Below, one piece after another: positions 8,052 through 16,292 of a stretch of DNA of 64,000 nt; the first letter of the stretch is position 1; each line of letters opens with the position of its first letter. The notes below the pieces were generated by a model. That model was not told the origin of the DNA. It saw nothing but the letters and a program-made list of their open reading frames with translations, and made no database searches. The translations under genes were made by a program, and so were the position numbers. Where the stretch lies: positions 1 through 64,000 of the forward strand of contig JADKCH010000007.1 of NCBI GenBank assembly GCA_016714685.1. The letters are read 5' to 3'. The DNA comes from Candidatus Geothrix odensensis (GTDB lineage Bacteria; Acidobacteriota; Holophagae; Holophagales; Holophagaceae).

Positions 8052-8072
8052 TGGATCCCCCAGGAGGATCCG

Positions 8073-9242
8073 GTGCTGGCGATGTGGGTTCCCGAGCTGC
8101 CCTTCCAGCTGGCCTGCGGGCGGGACGGGGCCCTGCGGGACCGGCCCCTGGCCTTCCTGAACCCCGAGAGCCCCCGGTCGCCCAGCCTCTGGTTCGTGAA
8201 CCGCCTGGGTCGGGCCGAAGGGCTGGCCCCGGGGCTGCCCCTGGACCAGGCCCTGCGGGTGGCCCCGGGTCTGAAGGTGCTGGATCCGGCCCCCCAGGTC
8301 TGGTGGGAGGCCCAGGGCAGCCTCAGCGACTTCCTCCAGCACTGGACCCCCCAGGGCCAGCTGGGGCGCCTGGGCGAGGCCCTGGTGGAGCTCCAGGGCA
8401 CCCAGCGCATCTTCGGGCCCCTGGCCGACACCGCCCAGCGCATGCGCCGGGAACTGACCGAGCGGCACGGCTGGGCCAGCCACGGGGGTCTGTCCCTGAG
8501 TGCCACCGCCGCCCAGCTGGCCGCCCACATCGAGCACCAGCTGGAGCTGGTGGCGGATGGCGCCGAGAGCGCGTTCCTCGCCCCCCAGCCCCTGCGCCGC
8601 CTGCCGGATCTGGCCCCGCGCATCCGGGAGCGCTTCCACCGCCTGGGCCTGCGCAGCTTCGGGGACCTGCAGCCCGTGCCCCTGCCCGTGCTGGTGGAGC
8701 TGACGAATCCCAAGGAGGCGCCCGGCCTGCGGGCCCGGGTCCGCGGCGAGGACCGGCCCAAGCTGCCCCTGCTCACTGAGCGCCCCGGCCATGCCCGCCA
8801 CGGCTGGCGGCTGCAGCCGCCCTGCCTGCCGGAGGAGGTGGCCCTGGCCGCCCGCTGCCTGGACTGGCTCTGGTCCGATGCCCGCCATCCCCGCCATCTG
8901 GTGCTGCGCTGGTGGGATGTGGACGGCGAACCCCACGCCTGGCATGCCTCGCCGGAGGACCTGACGGCCCCGCCCCTGGTCCTGGCCCGGCGCCTCCAGC
9001 AGGCCTTCCTGGCGGGCGCCCCCCGGCGCCTCCTCGTGCGCGAGGTGGAGCTGCGCCTGGCCTGGGGCCTGGGGCGTGAGCGTAGCCTCTTCCAGGATCC
9101 GCTCCAGCAGCGCTTCGAGCGCCTCGAACCCGTCCTCGCCCGCCTCCGCCAGCGCTTCCCGGACCGGACTGTCCTGCCGGGATGGATGGGGCCGGTCTTG
9201 AAACAAGCCAATAAAAGCCTAATATTCAGGGAGGCCCGATGA
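8073..9242 (+). CDS. imuB: ImuB, Y-family polymerase-like mutasome protein
   Basis: 389 aa starting at GTG 8073 behind AGGAGG (8062-8067). It has a Y-family (DinB/UmuC-like) layout: N-terminal palm remnant (MLAMWVPELPFQLACGRDG, RPLAFLNPE), then a helix-hairpin-helix thumb (RRLPDLAPRIRERFHRLGLR, SFGDL) and a little-finger region. The acidic catalytic residues of active Y polymerases are not apparent, as in known ImuB proteins, which act as beta-clamp-binding adaptors for DnaE2 in translesion synthesis. Its stop overlaps the start of the DUF4160 gene. No imuA lies upstream. Confidence 0.87.
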   Translation: MLAMWVPELPFQLACGRDGALRDRPLAFLNPESPRSPSLWFVNRLGRAEGLAPGLPLDQALRVAPGLKVLDPAPQVWWEAQGSLSDFLQHWTPQGQLGRLGEALVELQGTQRIFGPLADTAQRMRRELTERHGWASHGGLSLSATAAQLAAHIEHQLELVADGAESAFLAPQPLRRLPDLAPRIRERFHRLGLRSFGDLQPVPLPVLVELTNPKEAPGLRARVRGEDRPKLPLLTERPGHARHGWRLQPPCLPEEVALAARCLDWLWSDARHPRHLVLRWWDVDGEPHAWHASPEDLTAPPLVLARRLQQAFLAGAPRRLLVREVELRLAWGLGRERSLFQDPLQQRFERLEPVLARLRQRFPDRTVLPGWMGPVLKQANKSLIFREAR

Positions 9243-9481
9243 CTCCCACCCTCCACCGGGAAGGGCCCTTCCGGTTCTTCTTCTACAGCCATGAACCCCG
9301 CGAGCCACCCCATGTCCACGTCGAGCGCGACGATGCCATCGCCAAAAGCTGGCTGCACGATGGCGCCATCGCGGATGCCGGAGGCCTCCCGCCCCGGGAT
9401 CTCCAGCGGGTGGTGGCCATCGTGACGACCCATCGAGACCGCTTCATCGAGGCCTGGCATGAGCACTTTGGCGAACCCTGA
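9239..9481 (+). CDS. DUF4160 domain protein
   Basis: 80 aa, the full size of this small family (FFYSHEPREPPHVHVERD near the N-terminus, then LPPRDLQRVVAIVTTHRDRF). DUF4160 genes are commonly followed by DUF2442 genes and have been proposed as toxin-antitoxin-like pairs; the function is unproven. ATGA overlap with imuB and a 23-bp overlap with the next gene indicate one transcript. Confidence 0.85.
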   Translation: MTPTLHREGPFRFFFYSHEPREPPHVHVERDDAIAKSWLHDGAIADAGGLPPRDLQRVVAIVTTHRDRFIEAWHEHFGEP

Positions 9482-9914
9482 GCCTCCCCGCGCCATCCAC
9501 CTCTGGTTCGAGCGGGGGCGACTGGTCGTTCAGCTCCAGGACGGCCGGGAGCTGGCCTGCCCGCTGGGTTTCTTCCCACGGCTTGTGGCGGCGCCTGCCG
9601 AAGATCTGGCGGACTGGCGATTCACGGGCCGAGGCACAGGCATCCACTGGCCCCGTCTGGACGAGGATCTTGCCATCGAGGGACTGCTGGAGGGCCGTCG
9701 CGCCCCCGAGGCGGAGGTCCGGGCGAAGGCCCTGGCTCCGCGCCTGCGGGCCGCCCGCCGCCAGGCCAGCCTCACCCAGGCTCAGCTCGCCGAGCGCATG
9801 GGCCGCTCCCAGGCCCTGGTGAGCCTCGCCGAGCGGGGCGCCCTGCGCATCGGCACCCCCTACCTCCGTGCCGTCCTCGAAGCCTGCGGCCTGCCCGGCG
9901 ACTGGCAGCCCTGA
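9459..9914 (+). CDS. DUF2442 domain fused to an XRE-type helix-turn-helix
   Basis: 151 aa. Residues about 10-80 fit DUF2442 (AIHLWFERGRLVVQLQDGRE, LACPLGFFPRL). Residues about 90-145 form a Cro/C1-type HTH (RLRAARRQASLTQAQLAERM, then SQALVSLAERG). Overlap with the DUF4160 gene supports a pair in which this protein is the DNA-binding partner and possible autorepressor. The pair sits between imuB and dnaE2, where no such genes are usually found. Confidence 0.85.
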   Translation: MSTLANPEPPRAIHLWFERGRLVVQLQDGRELACPLGFFPRLVAAPAEDLADWRFTGRGTGIHWPRLDEDLAIEGLLEGRRAPEAEVRAKALAPRLRAARRQASLTQAQLAERMGRSQALVSLAERGALRIGTPYLRAVLEACGLPGDWQP

Positions 9915-9967
9915 TCGATTTGGCGAACAAGTGAATCGAAAAGCAGGAATCACCACGATATTTCCTT

Positions 9968-10106
9968 TCGCCTCGTGTATCGGCGCAGCCGACACCGAGA
10001 AGGCAGGAAGACCACGAAGAAAAGCTCAAAGCTGGACTTCTTGAGGGTTTTCTCTGTATCGCCTGCTTCGATGCGCGAGTTAAACCGACCCTTCGTGGTC
10101 TTCCTG
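9968..10106. repeat. REP-like hairpin repeats and a 16-bp inverted repeat upstream of dnaE2
   Basis: 9970-10003 contains a hairpin (GTATCGGC / GCCGACAC) that is the reverse complement of a related element at 13636-13672. A third, degraded copy lies at about 10049-10079. Between and beside them CAGGAAGACCACGAAG (10004-10019) recurs perfectly inverted as CTTCGTGGTCTTCCTG (10091-10106). The arrangement is like a REPIN, two inverted REP units around a spacer. Confidence 0.7.
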
Positions 10107-10144
10107 TCTTCGTGGTTAGAAAAAAATCTAATGAAATGGCCCCC

Positions 10145-13100
10145 ATGTTCGCCCTCGGCATCTCCGATTTCTCCATTGGTGAAGGCGTCTACCCGGCGAA
10201 GCAGCTCCTGTCGCTGGCCCGGCGCTTCGGCTACCGCGACCTGGTCTGCTGGGACCGGGGCGTGGCGGGTTATCCGAAGCTGCGCGACACGCTGGAGTGG
10301 ATCCACAAGTCCCGCGAGCTGGAAGGCCTGCCACCGGATCCCCAGTGGACGGGCTTCCGCCTGCACCTGGGCTGCCGCTTCACGTGGCGCGGCCACGAGT
10401 ACGGGGCCTTGCCTTTCAGCGATGCTGGCTACGAGGCCCTGAACCGCCTGCTCTCGGCCCAGGCCCACGACGCGGCGCCGGGCCCCGAGATCCCGGGCCT
10501 GGGCGCACCCGAGCCGCCCCGCGACTGCGTGCTGCTGGCCGACGATCTCGCGGGCCTGGAGGCGCTGCGGCGCGAAGGCTTTGACGCGGCGCTGCTGGCC
10601 CACCCCTGCCGCGTGCAGGAGGCCCGGAAGGCCCTGGCGGCGGGCCTGGAGGTGGTGGCGCCCCAGGTGCTGCGCTTCCGCACCGCCGAGGGGCTGGAGA
10701 TGCACCGGCTCAAGCGGGCCATCGACCGGCAGGCCACCTTCCTCCGCACCGAGGCCCTGTGGCAGCCCGCCGAGGCCGCGGTGTCGCGGAGCGAGTGGGA
10801 GGCCCGCTTCCCCTTCTGTGAGTCCGCGGTGGAGAAGGCCACGGCCTCGGTGCTCGAGCGCATCTCGGGCTGGCCGATCCATTGGGGCAAGTGGGAGGTG
10901 TCGAATCCTCTGGACCGGGAGGCCGCGAGCCTCGGCGCCCTCCTGCGGGAGCGCGTACGGGCGGGCGTGGCCGAGAAGTACGCCCGGTCTTCCGAAGATC
11001 TGCGGAGCCGGGCCCTCCTGCGCATGGAGCAGGAGCTGGACCTCATCATCTCCATGGATTTCGCCCGCTACTTCCTCCTGGTGCAGGACATCGTCCAGGC
11101 CCTGAAACACAAGAATCTGCCCAGCCGCATCTGCGGCCGGGGCAGCGGCGCGGCCTCGCTGGTGAGCTACGCCCTGGGGCTCAGCAACGTGGATCCCGTG
11201 GACACGAACCTGATGTTCGAGCGCTTCCTCACGAAGGAGCGCAAGGATCCGCCGGACATGGACATCGACTTCGCCTGGGACGAGCGCGACGAGGTCATCC
11301 AGGCAGTCTTCGAGCGCTATGGCCGCGACCGCGTGGCCATGGTGTCCAACCACGCCTTCTTCAAGGCCAAGGGCGCCCTGCGGGCCGTGGCCCAGGCCCA
11401 CGGGCGCCCCGACAGCGAGCTGAAGCAGCTGGCCCGCTTCGTGCGCGGCTGGGAGGGCGGTCTGGCGCGCGCTTCGGAGAACCCCGCCTGGGACACGATC
11501 CTCCGCCAGGCCCAGGCGCTGACGGGCCACTTCCACCAGTTCTCCGTGCATCCTGGCGGCACCATCGTCACGCCCGGCCCCATGTGGGTGCACGCCGCCT
11601 TCCAGCCCGCGCCCGCCAAGGAGGGCGTGTCCACCACCACCTGGGACAAGGACGGCGTGGAGAACTACGGCCTGGTGAAGATCGACCTGCTGGGCAACCG
11701 CAGCCTCGCCGTCATCCGCGATGCCTACCGCGTACTGGGGGACCTGAAGCCCGCCGATCCCGGCACCCATTCGCGCAACGATCCCGCCACCCAGGCCCTC
11801 TTGGCCCGGGGCGACAGCATCGGCGTGTTCTACGTCGAAAGCCCCGCCACGCGCCAGCTCCAGCAGCGGGTGGGGAAGGGCGACTTCGAGACCCTGGTGA
11901 TCCACAGCAGCCTCATCCGCCCCGCCGCCTACCGCTGGGTGGACCGCTACGTGAAGCGCAGCCGCGGCGAGGAGGTCTGGGAGCCCAGCGATCCGGTCTT
12001 CACCGAGCTGCTCTCCGAAAGCTACGGCGTGCTGGTCTACCAGGAGGATGTCATCAAGGTCTGCGTGGCGCTGGCGGGCTGGAACCACTTCGAGGCCGAC
12101 CAGCTCCGCAAGCTCCTGGGCAAGCCCGACTGCGAGGCCAAGCTGCCCTTCTTCGAGGCGCGCTTCCGGCGGGGTTGTGCCGAGCGCGGCGTACGGCCCG
12201 CCACGGTGGACGAATCCTGGGACATGATCCGCACCTTCACGGGCTACTCCTTCTGCAAGCCGCACTCCGCCAGCTACGCCCAGGTGAGCTTCGAGAGCGC
12301 CTGGATCAAGACGCACCACCCGGCGGTGTTCTTCGCCTCGGTCATCACCAATCAGGGCGGCTACTACCCCGCCATCGCCTACCTGGGCGACGCGCGGCGC
12401 CACCGCCTCGTGGTGCGCGGGCCTGATGCCAACGCCAGCGACTGGCCCTTCACGGCCGAGGGCGAGCAGGCCCTGCGGGTGGGGCTCATGCAGGTGCACG
12501 GGGCCATCAAGAGCGAAGTCGAGAGGCTGCTGGAGAACCGCGACCAGAACGGTCCCTTCGAACACCTGGATGACCTCCTGCGCCGCGTGAAACTTTCCGT
12601 CACCACGGCCGAGGCCCTCTGCGCCGCCGGGGCCTTCGACCGCTGGGCACCGGACGGCGACCGCACGCGCCTGATGTGGGCGCGGCTGGGCGGCGTGCCC
12701 GCGGGCGTGCGCCCGCGCCCCACGGATCTCTTCGACCGTGCCGACCTGGAGATGGCGACCATGGCCCTCACGCTGGACCTCCACCCCGCGGCCCTGGCGC
12801 GGGTGAGGAAGGGCGGGGGCCCCAACCGCGCCGCCGAGGTCGGGGGCAATGCAAGTCCGGGTACGGCTTTGCCGGACCCGGGCACGGGGGCCCGGGCGGG
12901 AGGCTCCATTTCCGCAAGCGCAGCGAGTGGGAGCAGGCTGCCAGGCAGCGTGCGACCTATGGAGGCGCGCAGCGAAGCGAAGCGTGGCACCCCCGGACGC
13001 AACCTTCGTTTCTGGGCCCTGGTGGTGGCGGATAAGGAAGTGGCCACCGAAAAGGGCGAGCGCATGCAGTTCGTCACCTTCGAGGACGAGACCGGCCTCT

Positions 13101-13225
13101 GCGAAGCCGTGGCCTTCCCCGATGCCATCCGCAAGCGCCAGCGCCCTTTCCGCGTGGGGGAGATCGTCTGCGTCAGCGGCCGGTCCACCAGGCAGGATGG
13201 GCTGGCGGTGCTGGAGGTCCAGTGA
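10145..13225 (+). CDS. dnaE2: Error-prone DNA polymerase DnaE2 (ImuC)
   Basis: 1026 aa from ATG 10145, which begins MFALGISDFSIGEG; an upstream ATG (10136) and GTG (10112) are in frame. C-family polymerase alpha subunit. The palm is clear: GRGSGAASLVSYALGLSNVD, NLMFERFLTKERKDPPDMDI with the catalytic Asp cluster, then DFAWDERDEV, and a C-terminal OB fold (about the last 70 residues). The N-terminal PHP domain lacks the HxH metal ligands at its start. It acts with ImuB in damage-induced mutagenic bypass. Around residues 900-950 there is a low-complexity in-frame insertion matching a dispersed repeat. Confidence 0.93.
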   Translation: MFALGISDFSIGEGVYPAKQLLSLARRFGYRDLVCWDRGVAGYPKLRDTLEWIHKSRELEGLPPDPQWTGFRLHLGCRFTWRGHEYGALPFSDAGYEALNRLLSAQAHDAAPGPEIPGLGAPEPPRDCVLLADDLAGLEALRREGFDAALLAHPCRVQEARKALAAGLEVVAPQVLRFRTAEGLEMHRLKRAIDRQATFLRTEALWQPAEAAVSRSEWEARFPFCESAVEKATASVLERISGWPIHWGKWEVSNPLDREAASLGALLRERVRAGVAEKYARSSEDLRSRALLRMEQELDLIISMDFARYFLLVQDIVQALKHKNLPSRICGRGSGAASLVSYALGLSNVDPVDTNLMFERFLTKERKDPPDMDIDFAWDERDEVIQAVFERYGRDRVAMVSNHAFFKAKGALRAVAQAHGRPDSELKQLARFVRGWEGGLARASENPAWDTILRQAQALTGHFHQFSVHPGGTIVTPGPMWVHAAFQPAPAKEGVSTTTWDKDGVENYGLVKIDLLGNRSLAVIRDAYRVLGDLKPADPGTHSRNDPATQALLARGDSIGVFYVESPATRQLQQRVGKGDFETLVIHSSLIRPAAYRWVDRYVKRSRGEEVWEPSDPVFTELLSESYGVLVYQEDVIKVCVALAGWNHFEADQLRKLLGKPDCEAKLPFFEARFRRGCAERGVRPATVDESWDMIRTFTGYSFCKPHSASYAQVSFESAWIKTHHPAVFFASVITNQGGYYPAIAYLGDARRHRLVVRGPDANASDWPFTAEGEQALRVGLMQVHGAIKSEVERLLENRDQNGPFEHLDDLLRRVKLSVTTAEALCAAGAFDRWAPDGDRTRLMWARLGGVPAGVRPRPTDLFDRADLEMATMALTLDLHPAALARVRKGGGPNRAAEVGGNASPGTALPDPGTGARAGGSISASAASGSRLPGSVRPMEARSEAKRGTPGRNLRFWALVVADKEVATEKGERMQFVTFEDETGLCEAVAFPDAIRKRQRPFRVGEIVCVSGRSTRQDGLAVLEVQ
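12899..12964 (+). repeat. Dispersed structured repeat inserted in frame inside dnaE2
   Basis: GGAGGCTCCATTTCC ... GAGTGGGAG ... TATGGAGG is shared with 58411-58484 (GGAGGCTCCATCTCC ... GAGTGGGAG ... GATGGAGG). Both have an outer CTCCAT/ATGGAG pairing and an inner hairpin of different sequence (GCTGCC/GGCAGC here, GACAGCG/CGCTGTC there). Flanking bases from about 12840 to 13000 are also low complexity and encode a Gly/Ser/Ala-rich linker. Confidence 0.65.
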
Positions 13226-13736
13226 GGGCAAGGCTGGGGCAGCCGCCAGCGAACTGCCGTGCGGGGGGAGTGCGCAGCCCCTTCAAATTGGAGGAGACGG
13301 GTCATCGTCTTGATGGGCCGGGGTGAATGCCCGAGGGTCCATGACTGGCTAAATGCGTCAATGTGCGGCACCTGTGACCCGGCATACAAGCTGCACGTCC
13401 ATGGGCCATGAACGCTCCGACCCTGGCCACGGCTTCGCTTAAACTTCGGACGGATGCCCGGTGAGTGCCCTCGCCGCCCCTCCTGCAGACGCACGTCTGT
13501 CCCCGCCCCGTAGGCAGGTGGAGGTGGCCGGAGGTGGTCGCATGGCCCGGCTCAGGTCCCTCCTTGAGTCGCCCAGCCGCACCCCTGGCTGCGTTGGCGG
13601 CCTCGAACGATGTCCCGCATCGCCCTTCGGCCCCCGCCTTCTCGGTATCGCCTTTGGCGATACACGAGACGTACTGATATCTGCCATGAGCGCGGCTGGA
13701 CGGCGTCGCGGCTCGCATCCACTCTGAAAACAGACC
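13226..13736. other. Non-coding stretch between dnaE2 and the DUF4386 gene
   Basis: About 510 bp. Open frames exist on both strands, but none gives a protein with recognisable composition or domain. The only structured element seen is the REP-like hairpin at 13636-13672. Confidence 0.6.
13636..13672. repeat. REP-like hairpin element, inverted relative to the copy upstream of dnaE2
   Basis: CCTTCTCGGTATCGCC-TTT-GGCGATACACGAG contains a perfect 8-bp stem, GTATCGCC / GGCGATAC. It aligns over about 39 bp with the reverse complement of 9968-10006. Stem positions differ in compensating pairs, so the structure is conserved more than the sequence. Confidence 0.7.
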
Positions 13737-14468
13737 CTAGTTGCACGGAGCCGGAGCGACCCGCTGCTGCCATTGCGCCAGGTTCACGCCTTTCACGATC
13801 ATCCAGAGACAGAACGCGAGCTCGCCGATGAACGCCGGCAGCAGGATGCCCGGGAACAGTGCGGAGGCCAGGGCCGGTGCCAGAAGCAGGGCGAAGCTGT
13901 TGATCAGGTAGCTGAATCCCGCGAGGACCATCAGGAACCCAAAGACCTTCGGAACATAGCCTGACTGGAACAGGAGATAGCCGCGAACCAGGCAGGCGAC
14001 CCCGAAGAAGATCAGTCCGACGCCAAAACCGTAACCATGGGCCTTGATGGCGACATAGGAGAGCGCCTGCAATTGCGCGGGTGAAAAGGCCGACAGGGAA
14101 GGAGAACCATCCAACAGGTAGAGCGGAACCAGGAGGCTGAGTTTGTTGGCCGCCAGGACAGCGGTCTGGATCAGGTTGATGTAGGCCGTGAACAGGGCAA
14201 GGGCCTTGTTTACAGGCTTGAGCAACAGGTACAGCACCACGATCACGGGGATGTCGAAGACGTGCATGAGCAGGTCGCCCACGATGCCCAGGCGCCAGAG
14301 CAGTGGCGAAGCGGAAATGGCCTGGGCCGTCGCGGCCGGATCGCCCGAAACCACCAGCTTGGCCCGGACAAAGGCCTCCCCGAATAGACCGAGCAGAATG
14401 ATGGCCAGGTAGAACACGCCGGCGAGGCGAATGTAGAACTGGGGCGAACGGTCAAAGGAAGCACGCAT
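13737..14468 (-). CDS. DUF4386 family membrane protein
   Basis: 243 aa from ATG 14468 (MRASFDRSPQFYIRLAGVFY); the longer upstream frame adds an unlikely N-terminus. Six or so hydrophobic helices fit the DUF4386 family: FYLAIILLGLFGEAFVRAKL, IPVIVVLYLLLKPVNKALAL, and a C-terminal SYLINSFALLLAP. Family function is unknown. No operon partner. It lacks a nearby terminator. Confidence 0.8.
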   Translation of the reverse strand: MRASFDRSPQFYIRLAGVFYLAIILLGLFGEAFVRAKLVVSGDPAATAQAISASPLLWRLGIVGDLLMHVFDIPVIVVLYLLLKPVNKALALFTAYINLIQTAVLAANKLSLLVPLYLLDGSPSLSAFSPAQLQALSYVAIKAHGYGFGVGLIFFGVACLVRGYLLFQSGYVPKVFGFLMVLAGFSYLINSFALLLAPALASALFPGILLPAFIGELAFCLWMIVKGVNLAQWQQRVAPAPCN

Positions 14469-14648
14469 GGTTTCAGCCTCAAGAATGGAAGTTCCGTTTT
14501 GCCAGTTACCAACGATCATGAGGAATAGGCTGACTATATGCCGCATACGACCGGCGCATGGGTGCCGTTTAGGGGAACGGGGGCCGTCTCTTGCAGTGGA
14601 TGTGCCAGAGGAGAATTCCGTTTTTCCTTTGAAGGCCGGGGTCCAGGC

Positions 14649-15185
14649 TCAGGTGCCCGTCCCAACACCCGTCGCCGCTGCGCTGGCCTCCCGGTGGGTG
14701 AGGTAGAGCCGTAGGTCGAACTCCAGCTGGAAGTAGTCGGGCTCCATGTGGGTGCAGAGCTGGTAGAAGGCCTTGTTGTGCTCGCGCTCCTTCAGGTGGG
14801 CCAGCTCGTGGACCAGGATCATCTTCAGGAAGGCGGCGGGGGCGTCGCGGAACACCGAGGCCACGCGGATCTCGCGGCTGGCCTTGAGGCGGCTGCCCTG
14901 CACCCTTGATACCGCCGTGAGGGTGCCCAGGGCGTGGCTCAGCAGCTGGAGCTTGCTGTCGTACATCACCTTGTTGAGGGGTGCCGTGGTCTTCATGAAG
15001 CGGTCCTTCAGGTCCACGGCGGCCTGGAACAGGGCCTTGTCGTTGCGCACCTCGTGGGCCTCCCCGTAGCGGCTGGCGAGGTAGGGGCCCAGCTGGCCCT
15101 GGGCCAGGAGCTCGCGCACCCGGGCCTGCACGGCGGGGCTGTAGCCCTCCAGGTAGGGCAGGGGCACGGCGGTGGCCGGAATCAT
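14649..15185 (-). CDS. YgjP-like metallopeptidase-domain protein (DUF45/M48-type)
   Basis: 178 aa. The zinc motif VHELAHLKEREHNKAFYQLC is an HExxH followed by a downstream His, and HMEPDYFQLEFDLRLYL follows, a pairing conserved in YgjP-like (WLM/DUF45) proteins. Probably soluble and cytoplasmic. The substrate is unknown; distant relatives include SprT- and Wss1-like proteases. The start codon overlaps the cvfB stop by 4 bp, so it is the second gene of a cvfB-led pair. Confidence 0.85.
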   Translation of the reverse strand: MIPATAVPLPYLEGYSPAVQARVRELLAQGQLGPYLASRYGEAHEVRNDKALFQAAVDLKDRFMKTTAPLNKVMYDSKLQLLSHALGTLTAVSRVQGSRLKASREIRVASVFRDAPAAFLKMILVHELAHLKEREHNKAFYQLCTHMEPDYFQLEFDLRLYLTHREASAAATGVGTGT

Positions 15186-16030
15186 GGCGTCTTGAGCAGC
15201 CGGATGCCGTCGGCGTCGATGCTGATGCGCCGGGCCTTGTAGAGGGCGCCGAGGGTCTGCTTGAACACCTTCTTGCTGATGCCGAACAGGGCGTAGACCT
15301 GCTCGGGGGCGCTCTTGTCCGTCACGGGCAGGAAGCCCCCGCGGCGGATCAGGGTGTCTAGCAGGGCCTGGGCCACGGTGCCCACCTTGGCGTAGCCCGG
15401 CGCGCTCAGCGTGAGGCTCAGCTTGCGGTCGGCGCGGGGCGCCTTCAGCCAGCCCGCCCGGGTTTCGCCGCGGCTCACCTTGCCGAACAGGTCGCTGTCG
15501 TGGACCATGCCCCAGTAGCGGTGGTTGACGATGACGCGCACGCCCAGATCCGTGCGATCCCCGATCACCAGCGTGACCTCGTCGCCTTCCTGGAATTCAT
15601 CGGCCTCGTCCACCAGGAAATCCGCGAGGCGCGTCGAGGCGGCCAGGTGGCCCGCCTCATCCGAATAGAGGAACACCAGCACCTTGTTGCCGGGCTTCAC
15701 CAGGCGCCGCACCTCGTGCTTCACCTCTTTCCAGGGCATGAACAGGGGCTTGGGCAGGCCCCAGTCCAGGTAGGACCCGGCGGGATTCACGGACACCACC
15801 TTCAGGAAGCCCACCTCGCCCCCCAGGGCCAGGGGCGGGCGCAGATACGCCACCAGGCGGCCCTCATCCTCCCGGTAGGCGAAGACCCGCAGGACCTGGC
15901 CCGGTTCGAGGGCCGGGGGCACCTGTTCGCGGGGCAGCAGGATCGGTCCCTCAGGACCGCCGTCCAGGAACGCGCCCTCCGGCCCCAGGCGCAGGACCTT
16001 CAAGTCGTTCAGGGTGCCGAGGGTGGCCAA
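15182..16030 (-). CDS. cvfB: CvfB-family S1 RNA-binding protein
   Basis: 282 aa starting at TTG 16030 behind CAGGAG. Tandem S1-like OB folds are visible (LRLGPEGAFLDGG near the start; VVSVNPAGSYLDWGLPKPLF around 78-97). A winged-helix C-terminus (about 220-280) contains ALFGISKKVFKQTLGALYKA. CvfB family members bind RNA and affect virulence-factor or exoprotein expression in Firmicutes; the role here is unknown. Translation is coupled to the downstream metallopeptidase gene. Confidence 0.87.
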   Translation of the reverse strand: MATLGTLNDLKVLRLGPEGAFLDGGPEGPILLPREQVPPALEPGQVLRVFAYREDEGRLVAYLRPPLALGGEVGFLKVVSVNPAGSYLDWGLPKPLFMPWKEVKHEVRRLVKPGNKVLVFLYSDEAGHLAASTRLADFLVDEADEFQEGDEVTLVIGDRTDLGVRVIVNHRYWGMVHDSDLFGKVSRGETRAGWLKAPRADRKLSLTLSAPGYAKVGTVAQALLDTLIRRGGFLPVTDKSAPEQVYALFGISKKVFKQTLGALYKARRISIDADGIRLLKTP

Positions 16031-16065
16031 GCTATATCTCCTGAAAGTTCATAAAAAAGAGGTGG

Positions 16066-16263
16066 AACCGCAGATGTCGCAGATGGCGCAGATAAAAGCT
16101 ATTGGGTCCACAGATTCCACTGATTCACACAGATTAGGACAAGGCACCGAGTTGTGTGGGCGACCCTTCATCAGTATGGCCGCCATGGGATGCGATCGCG
16201 CAGAGCCGCCTTTGGCGGGCTGAGGCATGGGTGAGTCGGGGCCCATCTGCGCCATCTGCGGTT
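16066..16263. repeat. Inverted CGCAGATGG repeats in the cvfB-hutD gap
   Basis: AACCGCAGATG and GCGCAGAT units (three in tandem, 16066-16093) recur in reverse complement at 16245-16263 (ATCTGCGCCATCTGCGGTT). The interval also holds CCACAGATTCCACTGATT and CACAGATTA motifs. This looks like a REP-type intergenic mosaic. No gene is seen in 16031-16292. Confidence 0.65.
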
Positions 16264-16292
16264 CTGCTTTTGATCCTGAAAGAATCCTCGGA

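Noticed and set aside
10004..10106. Possible CRISPR-like repeat (GAAGACCACGAAG units)
   Set aside because: Only two inverted copies without regular spacing or cas genes.
9950..13231. 1093-aa open frame antisense to dnaE2
   Set aside because: Result of high GC content; no domain pattern, and the opposite strand encodes a full polymerase.
13302..13718. Minus-strand frame of 138 aa in the gap after dnaE2
   Set aside because: No domain, no ribosome-binding site, and it spans a REP-like hairpin.
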